NCBI GenBank assembly: GCA_020638065.1
Contig: JACKJG010000016.1
Location: forward strand, 1 to 57,983
DNA length: 57,983 bases
Origin: Hyphomicrobiaceae bacterium
Lineage (GTDB): Bacteria; Pseudomonadota; Alphaproteobacteria; Rhizobiales; Devosiaceae
Reading direction: 5' to 3'
Shown piece by piece: positions 1-7,168 of the stretch. The first letter of the stretch is position 1. Every line of letters begins with the position of its first letter. Below the pieces are notes generated by a model, which saw only the letters and a list, made by a program, of their open reading frames with translations, did no database searches and was not told where the DNA came from. The position numbers and the translations under genes were made by a program.

Positions 1-150
1 GATAACTGCTGAATGCATCTAAGCAGGAAGCCTCCCTCAAAACCAGTATTCCCTATCAGAGCCGTGGAAGACCACCACGTTGATAGGCCGGGTGTGGAAG
101 CGCAGCAATGTGTGAAGCTAACCGGTACTAATAGCTCGATTGGCTTGATC
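1..150 (+). rRNA. 23S rRNA, 3' end (partial)
   Basis: The window opens inside the last helices of 23S rRNA. The stretch around 108-150 has the conserved end with ACCGGTACTAATAGCTCGA typical of alphaproteobacterial 23S. The 5' part lies outside the window. The exact mature end is placed near 150 by similarity to known 23S ends and is uncertain by a few bases. Confidence 0.93.
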
Positions 151-238
151 GTTCTCATTTACCTATGTCCGCAACGGCATCGGTTGAAACGGTCAGACAT
201 CTGAAAAAACCAATTTCACAATTCATGTTCTTCGCCGA

Positions 239-353
239 TCTGGTGGCTATGGCGAGGCGCCCAGAACCCGATCCCATTCCGAACTCGAGTGTTAAATGCC
301 TCAGCGCCGATGGTACTTTGTCTTAAGGCACGGGAGAGTAGGTCGCTGCCAGG
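239..353 (+). rRNA. rrf: 5S ribosomal RNA
   Basis: This is a complete 5S rRNA of about 115 nt. The 5' CTGGTGGCTATGG and 3' CGCTGCCAGG ends pair to form the closing helix. The conserved core ACCCGATCCCATTCCGAACT and the GGGAGAGTAGGTCG block are present. It follows 23S by about 90 bp, the usual bacterial order. No tRNA follows it, although many alphaproteobacterial rrn operons carry tRNA-fMet after 5S. Confidence 0.97.
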
Positions 354-393
354 TCTGCCAAGAACATGATTTCTCTTCGTCTTGCACATTAAG

Positions 394-424
394 AGCCCCT
401 TGCCGGAAACGGTGAGGGGCTTTT
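394..424 (+). terminator. Rho-independent terminator of the rRNA operon
   Basis: A GC-rich stem with arms AGCCCCTTGCCG and CGGTGAGGGGCT (two G-U pairs) closes on a GAAA tetraloop and is followed directly by TTTT. It sits about 40 bp after 5S. It also separates the rrn operon from the convergent acetyltransferase gene that ends at 441. Confidence 0.93.
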
Positions 425-440
425 GCTTTGGGGACGCCTA

Positions 441-830
441 TTACAGGGCCAAGTCGATCAACCCGGCATTGGTCGGGCGGAATCCGCAAGCTGCATAAAA
501 TCCTTCAAGTTGGCTTTCGAAATCAACGTGCAGCCATCGGGCACCACGCGCTTGTGCGGTCCGTCTTGCCTCGTTCACAAGACGAGTTGCGATTCCGCGC
601 CGCCGATAGACGGGAGCAACGCATGTGTCGAGCAGGAAAGCGTGAATTCCCCCATCCCAGGCGACATTGACGAAGCCGATGAGTTCTCCTTCTTCATAGG
701 CACAGACGTGAACCAGGCTGCGCGGTAAAACCTTGGTGAAGTCGCAGTCCGGCACTCCGTCCCAAGCTTTAAGCCACAACGCGGTCAATTGTTCGTTGGT
801 TGGAAACGGATCGATCAGAATCTCAGTCAT
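441..830 (-). CDS. GNAT family N-acetyltransferase
   Basis: The 129-residue protein has the GNAT fold signature. There is an acidic beta-strand region, then motif A with the acetyl-CoA loop RRRGIA at residues 76-81, and a late FYAACGF motif at 111-117 that closes the cofactor site in this family. It would transfer an acetyl group from acetyl-CoA to an amine. The substrate cannot be read from sequence. It is a short single-domain member and is probably cytoplasmic. It converges on the rRNA terminator and stands alone. The ATG at 830 gives a start just before the first predicted strand. Confidence 0.85.
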   Translation of the reverse strand: MTEILIDPFPTNEQLTALWLKAWDGVPDCDFTKVLPRSLVHVCAYEEGELIGFVNVAWDGGIHAFLLDTCVAPVYRRRGIATRLVNEARRTAQARGARWLHVDFESQLEGFYAACGFRPTNAGLIDLAL

Positions 831-1458
831 GCCAGCAATTTATCCCAAAGGCGCTCAACCAAGCCAAGTCGTGCAAGTGAACCATGATCCAACCTGCGTC
901 TGGCCGAACGATCCGCGATCTCGAAAGCGACCTTCAATTTACAGCAAGCGCGCCGGCGTTCATCCATTTTCTTAAGGCTGGGGGTCCCGACAAAGTCTGC
1001 AGGTACGAAACCACAAGGATCAAAACCAAGACGATCGCACAGAAATCGGGGATTCGGACTTTATGATCCAGAGAATTCCCGCTTCACGTAGGTCGGGTTG
1101 CTGGTGTCCCGATGAGGCATGGCAGTAAGTCTATCTGGCTGTTTGCCCTTTAGGTTTCGGCCGCTTTCGGTAATGCTTGAGGGTCGGCTGATGCGCCGGC
1201 AGAATTGGCATCCAACATGGCAAAACTGGTTTGTGGTCGAGGGGACGAGACCATTTGTAGGTTTGGCCGCACGCTTGGTCCTCAAACGGTGCGATCTCTT
1301 TCACTTGACCGAAAATGGCGAATGCATCAACACTGATGGGGCGGGAGCTGCCGTCACGAGAACTCATGGGCTGGAGTGCTGGTCAATGAGGATTTCAGTA
1401 CGAAGGCAACTGTCCCCCTCACGAACGTGCATTCCAGACATTTTTTTACGGGTCTGAT
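831..1458. other. 628-bp intergenic region
   Basis: I find no convincing conserved gene here. Short open frames exist on both strands but have no recognisable domain or good ribosome binding site. The notable content is the 47-bp element at 1194-1240, which recurs upstream of the regulator at 3346. From the GTG at 1233, the position matching the regulator start codon in the other copy, a 74-codon frame runs to a TGA at 1455-1457, one base before the RTX gene ATG at 1459. It could be a translated leader but has no family resemblance. No clear purine-rich ribosome binding site precedes 1459. Confidence 0.5.
1194..1240 (+). repeat. 47-bp shared upstream element, copy 1
   Basis: This copy matches 3307-3353 at 43 of 47 positions without gaps. 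The core reads TTGGCATCCAACATGGCAA and contains an imperfect dyad, TTGGCAT/ATGGCAA. Just upstream, GTCGGC and GCCGGC can pair around a 6-nt loop, echoing the perfect palindrome before copy 2. It lies 219 bp ahead of the RTX gene. Being shared by two adjacent genes, one encoding a LuxR-type DNA-binding protein, it is probably an operator or conserved promoter/leader block; that role is inference. Confidence 0.7.
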
Positions 1459-3054
1459 ATGAGCAGTATTTTTGACGGCAAAGAATTCATCTTCAACGCT
1501 GTAACCGACTTTCATCAGCGCAATGTGCAGATTACGAGCCTCAAAGGAGGCGGTTTCGTTGCCACCTGGCAGTCGACCAATGGCGATGGGGACACGAATG
1601 GTTATACCGGCGTCGTTGCCCGTATCTGGAACCCAAAAACCGGATTTGGCGATGAGTTCGTCGTCAATCAGACGATCGCGGGCAGTCAGGCGGATCCGGA
1701 AGTCATTCAGTTGAAGGACAACCGGCTCCTGTTTGGCTGGGAGTCGGCGGCGCCGGGAGATGTTTATGGCTATACGGCCTATGCACGCGTGTTTAGCAAG
1801 ACCGGAACTGCCCTCCACGATGAGGTGCAGATTTCCTCACTTGATGGGCAGGGTGGCTTCAATATCGAATTTGACCAGCTGAGCAACGGGATGATCGTCG
1901 GGAGCTGGTACAACCGCCATTATACGGGTTCTGCCTATAGTGGGACCCACCAGATCGCCTATTTTGATCCGGATAATATTGCCGGCGCGACGACAACCGG
2001 ATTTAGCGCGGACAATGCGTCCGGGGCCAGAGATATCGGCGCCGATGTGCTCGCGCTGGCCGATGGTACCTATGTGGTGAACGCGATTAACAATAACTCG
2101 CCCTATTACGAAGACGTATTTTATCACTTTGATGCTAGCGGCGGCACGATATCCGGTCCTGACCGAGCCAGCCAGTTGCTGGCCCAGACCTACGAAGATT
2201 CAGATCCTGATGCGGCACAGCTCAGTGGTGGACGGGTGGTAATGGTTTGGGACACGGGGATCAGCCTTGGCGAAATCCGGATGCAGATTTTCAAATCTGA
2301 TCTGACGCCGATTGGGACCACCCAGCAGGTAGGCAAGGTTGGGGTCAATGCCGTCGATCCCGCCATTGCAGCCACGCCGGATGGCGGTTTCGTCGTCGTT
2401 TACAATGCAAACAGCACGATAACGATGGTGCGGTATGACCGGCTGGGCGAGAAAGTGGGCGGACCCTATGCTGTCAGCCAGCATCTGGAGAAGGGAAACG
2501 GTTTTCCGGAAGTCGAAACCTTGTCCGACGGTTCGATTGCGGTCACCTGGACCCGCTTCACCAATGACAATTACACAGACGTTTTCGGCCGCCTTCTCAA
2601 GCCGGCCCTTTACGGCTCTAACTCGAAAGACACGCTGACCGATCAGGTTGGCGCCAACTGGATCGATGGGCGCAACGGGGCCGACATTCTCAAAGGGCTC
2701 GGCGGCAATGACACGATCTTTGGTGATCGTGGGGATGACAAGATTTACGGCGGCGGCGGGAAAGACAGGCTCGCTGGAGAAAAAGGCAATGACCTTCTCG
2801 TTGGCGGAAAAAGCAGGGATGTGTTTGTTTTTGCCAAGAAGGACGGCCACGACGTCGTGCAGGATTTTACCCCTCGCAGTGACAAAATCGATCTCTCGGC
2901 CTTTCATTTCAAGAACAAAAGTGCTGCCCTGGCTGAATTCAATGATGCTGGGGGCCAGCACAACCATCTGGCCAAGTTTTCTCATGCGCAAACAGTGGTG
3001 ACGTTCAAAGGCGTCGATTTGCACGACATTACCAGCCACGATCTGATCATCTGA
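1459..3054 (+). CDS. RTX-type secreted calcium-binding protein
   Basis: The 531-residue protein has no N-terminal signal peptide. The first ~390 residues are made of repeated strand-rich blocks (patterns such as GGGFVATWQS and GGFVVVYN) suggesting a beta-propeller-like extracellular domain. Residues about 400-455 carry tandem hemolysin-type nonapeptides (GGNDTIFGD, GDDKIYGGG, GNDLLVGG) that bind calcium in RTX proteins. The tail with VFVFAKKDGHDVVQDF and KIDLSAF is the usual C-terminal region used by type I secretion. It is therefore probably exported in one step; no type I exporter is visible in the window. Catalytic activity is not evident. A 47-bp element shared with the downstream regulator gene suggests common control. 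Confidence 0.85.
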   Translation: MSSIFDGKEFIFNAVTDFHQRNVQITSLKGGGFVATWQSTNGDGDTNGYTGVVARIWNPKTGFGDEFVVNQTIAGSQADPEVIQLKDNRLLFGWESAAPGDVYGYTAYARVFSKTGTALHDEVQISSLDGQGGFNIEFDQLSNGMIVGSWYNRHYTGSAYSGTHQIAYFDPDNIAGATTTGFSADNASGARDIGADVLALADGTYVVNAINNNSPYYEDVFYHFDASGGTISGPDRASQLLAQTYEDSDPDAAQLSGGRVVMVWDTGISLGEIRMQIFKSDLTPIGTTQQVGKVGVNAVDPAIAATPDGGFVVVYNANSTITMVRYDRLGEKVGGPYAVSQHLEKGNGFPEVETLSDGSIAVTWTRFTNDNYTDVFGRLLKPALYGSNSKDTLTDQVGANWIDGRNGADILKGLGGNDTIFGDRGDDKIYGGGGKDRLAGEKGNDLLVGGKSRDVFVFAKKDGHDVVQDFTPRSDKIDLSAFHFKNKSAALAEFNDAGGQHNHLAKFSHAQTVVTFKGVDLHDITSHDLII

Positions 3055-3085
3055 TCATCCGGGCGTTGGTTCCATTGCTGCAGGA

Positions 3086-3102
3086 GGACCCGGATCGGGT
3101 CC
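3086..3102 (+). terminator. Hairpin after the RTX gene, possible terminator
   Basis: GGACCCG and CGGGTCC are perfect 7-bp arms around a GAT loop, 31 bp after the RTX stop codon. No T-run follows, so Rho-independent termination is only possible, not assured. Confidence 0.4.
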
Positions 3103-3293
3103 GGGGCTGTGCGGGCCGGGGAAGCGTCGCGTCAAAAAGTCGGGCGATCTTCTGCAATTCTGATTACGGAGCGACCGCGTGTTGAAGGCCGAGCTCTGGA
3201 CAAGAGAAGGCCAGCCCCGGAGCGCGGGCGGGGTCGATTCAGGCTCTTTTTGCTTTTCTCTTTGAATTCAAGGATTCATCGGTCATGCTTGTG

Positions 3294-3315
3294 CTGCCGG
3301 CGATGTCGCCGGCAG
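3294..3315 (+). promoter_or_regulatory. Perfect palindrome before the LuxR-type regulator gene
   Basis: CTGCCGGCGA and TCGCCGGCAG are perfect 10-bp arms separated by TG. The right arm merges into the 47-bp shared element. It ends 30 bp before the proposed start at 3346 and could be the regulator's own operator or a leader hairpin. Confidence 0.6.
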
Positions 3316-3353
3316 ATTTGGCATCCAATATGGCAAAACTGGTTTATGGCCGA
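3307..3353 (+). repeat. 47-bp shared upstream element, copy 2
   Basis: This second copy overlaps the start codon of the regulator gene: ATG at 3346 is inside the element, and copy 1 has GTG at the same place. Two of the four differences from copy 1 would change amino acids if the block were read through in frame, so conservation looks to be at DNA level rather than peptide level. Neither copy has a clear ribosome binding site before the ATG/GTG. Confidence 0.7.
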
Positions 3354-5181
3354 CGACGGCGACAAGCTTGACGAAGACGAGAAGGCGCAGATCGTACAGC
3401 GCATCTATGATGTCGCGCTGGATCCGTCGCGCTACGAGCAATTGCTCGACTTGTGGGAGGCCCATATCGCGCCGGCCCGAAGGCGCAGCGCCGAGCTTGA
3501 GGGCGAATACCAGGACAATGTTCTTCAAGGACATATTGAGCGCGCCAACCAGATTCTGGCCCGTGTGGCCGAGGATTCAGGAACAGACGCAATCGATGCG
3601 CATCTGCGGCTTTTCCTGCCGATGGCGGCCTTTTCGGTTGCGGAGGGCGGCACAATCAGCGGGGCCAACGCGGCGGCACGGACGGCCTTCGGCATCGAGC
3701 CGGATGACAATCTGACCCACTTGCCGATCGGTTCCCAGCAGACGGGCGAACTGAGGTCTGCGGTTCTTGCGCTGCTCGAGGGCCGGCGCGCGGCCATGTT
3801 CGTGCGCTGCACCTATAAGGGTTCGGAGCGGCCAATTGTGTTTTGGCTGATGGAATTGCCGGTCGGCAAAACGGAGCAAAAACAGATCCTGGTCACGTCG
3901 ACCGAACTGGGCTGGCGCCCGGCGATCGAAGATCTGCTGCAGGATTCCTTCGAGCTTACCCGCGCGGAAGTCGATATCGTGAAGTCGCTGGTGGCCGGAG
4001 ATTCTCTCAACGATATTGCCGACACGCGAAGCCGGTCGGTGGAAACGGTCCGAACGCAACTTCGTTCGATTTTCCGGAAAACGGGGGTCAAGAGCCAGTC
4101 GGAGCTGGCCCGATTCGTGTTCAGCCTTATGGAATCCGGTGGCACGGGCAGCGCGGACGCGGGGCAGAAATGGATTGCGGGCGGTCAACATCTGGAGCCC
4201 CTGGACTATCATTCGGTGACGTTGCCGGATGGCCGCGCGCTCGAGTACCAGATTATCGGCGATCCGAACGGCCGGACCATTCTTTTTCATGGCGGCGGCT
4301 ATTCGTTTACGCGCTGGCCGGCCAGCGCCGAGCGGCAACTCAAGCTGCTGGGCATGCGTGTTGTCACGCCCGTTCGCCCCGGCTACGGGAACAGCTCCCC
4401 TTTGCCGCGCAAGGCCGACCGGGCGGCAATCTTTGCAGATGACACGGCGTTTTTGCTGGATGAATTGGGCGTTGCTGCCGCGCCGATGGTGACGATGTCG
4501 ATCGATTCGCTGCACGGCTACATGCTTGATGCCCGCCATCCGGGGCGCCTGACGGCGATCATCGGGTGCGGGCCGGGATTTCCCATGCGGACGCGCCGTG
4601 ATTTCGACCGGATGGGCAAGTGGTTCAGCTTCGTTTACGCCAACGCGCGCTATGTGCCCGCAGTCCTGCCGTATATCTCGATGGCCGGGCAATTGATGAT
4701 CCGGCAGATGGGCAAGAAGGCGTTCATGCGGATGGTGCACGGAAGCAATCCAAAAGCGCGCCAGGTGTTGGAGGATCCGGAGGTCATCGAGGCGATCGAG
4801 GTGGGCTCGGATGTGGCTTTGTCCCGGACATTTCTGGGGCACGAGACATTTGCGGCGGAGGCGATCAGTTCCAGCCGCGACTGGAGCGACCTGATGGCGG
4901 CATGTGACTTGCCGCAGATCTTTTATGTCGGAGACGCCGATGCCTGTTTCCCGCAGGCGACCGTTGAGGAGGTCGAACGGGATTTTCCCAAGCTCGAAAT
5001 CATCCATGATCCGGATATCAACGAGTTGATCTTCTTCACGCGCTGGCGTGACGTATTGGATCGGGTCGAGACCTACCTGCCTGCCGGCCGGCCATCCTAT
5101 TTTGGCGAGACGTGGGCGGCACGCAGCGATCGCAAAAAGGATGACGATGGTCGTTGCCAAGACAGGTTGACCGACGGCTAG
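3346..5181 (+). CDS. LuxR-type HTH regulator fused to a degenerate alpha/beta-hydrolase domain
   Basis: From the ATG at 3346 the protein has 611 residues. Residues ~1-200 are helical then PAS-like. Residues ~204-260 are a LuxR-type helix-turn-helix (LTRAEVDIV, then IADTRSRSVETVRTQL). Residues ~290-575 form an alpha/beta-hydrolase fold with an HGGG oxyanion-like motif. The catalytic apparatus looks damaged. The nucleophile elbow reads SIDSLHG instead of GxSxG, and the usual GH before the last helix reads NE. The acid-region motif GDADACFP is kept. This suggests a ligand-sensing pseudo-enzyme that controls transcription. An in-frame GTG at 3109 would add 79 residues across the 47-bp repeat; I reject it because the family begins near MADDGD. 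It is likely autoregulated and may control the RTX gene. Confidence 0.85.
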   Translation: MADDGDKLDEDEKAQIVQRIYDVALDPSRYEQLLDLWEAHIAPARRRSAELEGEYQDNVLQGHIERANQILARVAEDSGTDAIDAHLRLFLPMAAFSVAEGGTISGANAAARTAFGIEPDDNLTHLPIGSQQTGELRSAVLALLEGRRAAMFVRCTYKGSERPIVFWLMELPVGKTEQKQILVTSTELGWRPAIEDLLQDSFELTRAEVDIVKSLVAGDSLNDIADTRSRSVETVRTQLRSIFRKTGVKSQSELARFVFSLMESGGTGSADAGQKWIAGGQHLEPLDYHSVTLPDGRALEYQIIGDPNGRTILFHGGGYSFTRWPASAERQLKLLGMRVVTPVRPGYGNSSPLPRKADRAAIFADDTAFLLDELGVAAAPMVTMSIDSLHGYMLDARHPGRLTAIIGCGPGFPMRTRRDFDRMGKWFSFVYANARYVPAVLPYISMAGQLMIRQMGKKAFMRMVHGSNPKARQVLEDPEVIEAIEVGSDVALSRTFLGHETFAAEAISSSRDWSDLMAACDLPQIFYVGDADACFPQATVEEVERDFPKLEIIHDPDINELIFFTRWRDVLDRVETYLPAGRPSYFGETWAARSDRKKDDDGRCQDRLTDG

Positions 5182-5225
5182 GCGCGGCGTTGCTTGGCTG
5201 GCAAGGGTGAACGACCGGCCAGTTA

Positions 5226-5253
5226 TGCGACCCCGCCTGCGGGCGGGGTCGCA
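5226..5253 (+). terminator. Strong hairpin after the LuxR-type regulator gene
   Basis: TGCGACCCCGC and GCGGGGTCGCA are perfect 11-bp arms around a 6-nt loop, 44 bp after the stop codon. No T-run follows. It probably ends or stabilises the upstream transcript. Confidence 0.6.
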
Positions 5254-5318
5254 CTTGAATTGAATTCGCCCAGATTGCGCTCGTTGCGCGCGCTCCGCAA
5301 AACCCCATCAGAAATCAC

Positions 5319-5347
5319 TTGCTGACCGATCAATCGGTCAGTATATT
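5319..5347 (+). promoter_or_regulatory. Promoter with embedded TetR operator
   Basis: A -35 box TTGCTG (5319-5324) and a -10 box TATATT (5342-5347) are 17 bp apart. The spacer holds most of the perfect palindrome TGACCGATCAATCGGTCA (5323-5340), which is typical of TetR operators. Repressor bound here would cover the promoter of the tetR-monooxygenase operon, giving autoregulation. Confidence 0.85.
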
Positions 5348-5423
5348 GGACCTTCGAAGGCCAGCCGGTTTGTGTGTTTGTGGGCCGAGTGAACGGAATT
5401 TTGCCAATTACGGAGGGGACGGA

Positions 5424-5993
5424 ATGGCCAGAGGTGAAGACACGAGAAACCGGATATTGGACGCTGCCATCGGGTTGTTGGGCGAAGCGGGGATTGAGGG
5501 CTTTTCCGCCGCCAATCTTGCCGCGGTCGCCGGTGTCAGCAAGGCAAACCTCTTCCATCATTTCGAAAGCCTCGATCAGATCGTGCTCGAAGCGTTCGAA
5601 CGCTTTGCGCTGAACATGCCGATGATGACGCCGACAGAGGACATGGATCTGCGCGGCTGGCTGATCGGCATGGGGGACAGCATGTTTGGACTGGATGAAC
5701 GCGAAAGCGAAGCGGTGCGCGCCTATTTCCTGTTCGTGGCCAAGGCGCTTTTTGACGAAAAGCTGCGCAAAACCGTGCTTGGAACGGTGGAACAGGCGAG
5801 CGCGATGATGATTGACATCGTTCGTCAGTTCAGCCGTGCGGGAACGAGTGACACCGAGGTCGAGGCACTTGGAAACCTGATTTTCACGACGGCCGACGGC
5901 ATGGCGCTGCACTTTTTCGCCTTTCCTGAAAGGCGGCATCTGGTTGCCGCCGGATGGGGTGCGCTCGTCAATGCGGTCGCGCCGGAAAGATAA
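5424..5993 (+). CDS. TetR family transcriptional repressor
   Basis: The 189-residue protein starts MARGEDTRNRILDAA at an ATG preceded by GGAGGGGA; an upstream in-frame TTG is rejected because it lies in the promoter. The N-terminal helix-turn-helix spans about residues 25-48 (FSAANLAAVAGVSKANLFHHF). The rest is the helical ligand-binding and dimer domain. The stop overlaps the ribosome binding site of the monooxygenase gene 11 bp later, so the two genes are co-transcribed. A perfect 18-bp palindrome lies in the promoter. The inducer is probably the aromatic or polycyclic substrate of the monooxygenase. Confidence 0.92.
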   Translation: MARGEDTRNRILDAAIGLLGEAGIEGFSAANLAAVAGVSKANLFHHFESLDQIVLEAFERFALNMPMMTPTEDMDLRGWLIGMGDSMFGLDERESEAVRAYFLFVAKALFDEKLRKTVLGTVEQASAMMIDIVRQFSRAGTSDTEVEALGNLIFTTADGMALHFFAFPERRHLVAAGWGALVNAVAPER

Positions 5994-6004
5994 GGAGCAA
6001 CAAT

Positions 6005-7168
6005 ATGAAAGCGCTGATAGTGGGGGCCGGAATCGCCGGCCTGGCCACGTCGAAGTTTCTCAGTGACATCGGTTGGGACGTCACCATCGTCGAAAAGGCC
6101 CACGGTCCCCGCACATCCGGCTACATGATCGATTTCGCCGGTTCGGGCTACGATGCCGTGGAACGTGCGGGGTTGTTGCCGCTCTTTCAAGCCAGGCATC
6201 ACAATGTCGAAGCAGTGGAGTATGTCGACGAGACCGGCAAGACACGATCGCTGATCGACTATAACCTCACTCGCGAGTCGATGAATGGCCGGCTGCTGGC
6301 GCTGCTGCGTGGCGATATCGAGGCAATACTGCTTGAGGCACAGCCCAAGGGCGCGGACATTCGCTATGCGACGTCAGTCAAGGAGATCGTCCAGCACGAG
6401 GATCACGTCGAGGCGATGCTGACGGACGGCAGCCGGATGCAGGCCGATCTGCTTGTGGGAGCTGACGGAATTCACTCGCACGTCCGCGACCTCATCTTCG
6501 GACCTGAGGAAAAGTACCTGCGCTATCTCGGCTATCATGTCAGCGCCTTCATGTTCGATGACGACAGAATTGCGGCCGACCTCGATGGCGGGTTCAAGAT
6601 TCTGACTGTGCCGAACCGGCAATTCGCCATCTACGCGCTTGATGACGGACGCCTGGCAAGCCTTGATGCACATACTGATGCTTCGCGGGAACGGCCGCGA
6701 GATCCGGCGAAAAAGATGCGTGAAGTCTATGGCGATCTCGGCTGGTATCTGCCGCGCGTGCTCGACCACGCGGATCGTTGCGACGACATCTACTACGATT
6801 TCATCGCCCAGGTCGAAATGGATCACTGGCATGAGGGCCGGGTGCTTCTACTCGGAGACAGCGCCTATGCGGTCTCGCTTCTTGCGGGTCAGGGTGCATC
6901 AATGGCAATCGGAGGCGCTTGGGTTCTGGCGCACCTGCTGGAGAATGCCAATGTGCCGGAGGCACTAGATGCGTTCGAGGCGAGAATGCGCGCCGACGTG
7001 CTGAAGAAGCAGGCTGCCGGCCGCAAGACGGCAAACTGGTTTGTGCCGCCCAACGAATTTCAGAACGTTGTCCGAGACCTTTTTCTCAACGCGACGCGTC
7101 TTCCGGGACTGAAGGGGCTTTTGCGCAATTTCTTCGCTCCGAGCCTGAAAAGCGTGGTCAGGGAATAG
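6005..7168 (+). CDS. FAD-dependent monooxygenase (group A, TetX/UbiH-like)
   Basis: The 387-residue protein begins MKALIVGAGIAG, a dinucleotide-binding GxGxxG at residues 7-12. The second FAD/NADPH motif GADG is at 152-155. The third, GDSAY followed by LLAGQGASMAIGGA, lies near residue 285. This trio defines single-component aromatic hydroxylases that use NAD(P)H and O2 to hydroxylate aromatic or polycyclic compounds; TetX and PgaE are relatives. The ribosome binding site AAGGAG overlaps the tetR stop codon. The 3' end overlaps the convergent MFS gene by 11 bp. The context (TetR control and a nearby efflux pump) suggests detoxification of a xenobiotic. The substrate is unknown. Confidence 0.9.
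   Translation: MKALIVGAGIAGLATSKFLSDIGWDVTIVEKAHGPRTSGYMIDFAGSGYDAVERAGLLPLFQARHHNVEAVEYVDETGKTRSLIDYNLTRESMNGRLLALLRGDIEAILLEAQPKGADIRYATSVKEIVQHEDHVEAMLTDGSRMQADLLVGADGIHSHVRDLIFGPEEKYLRYLGYHVSAFMFDDDRIAADLDGGFKILTVPNRQFAIYALDDGRLASLDAHTDASRERPRDPAKKMREVYGDLGWYLPRVLDHADRCDDIYYDFIAQVEMDHWHEGRVLLLGDSAYAVSLLAGQGASMAIGGAWVLAHLLENANVPEALDAFEARMRADVLKKQAAGRKTANWFVPPNEFQNVVRDLFLNATRLPGLKGLLRNFFAPSLKSVVRE

Noticed and set aside
1204..1222. Sigma-54 (-24/-12) promoter in the 47-bp element
   Set aside because: The GG and GC pairs are 11 bases apart rather than 10, and the flanks do not match the consensus.
3109..3345. GTG-initiated N-terminal extension of the LuxR-hydrolase protein
   Set aside because: It would translate the palindrome and repeat, has a cysteine/arginine-rich odd composition, and the family start fits ATG 3346.
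3577..5160. 527-codon open frame antisense to the LuxR-hydrolase gene
   Set aside because: His/Arg-rich translation typical of an antisense frame; no conserved motif.
7030..7045. Third copy of the 47-bp element
   Set aside because: Only about 16 bases resemble the element (with a one-base gap) and they lie in the coding region of the monooxygenase; taken as chance.
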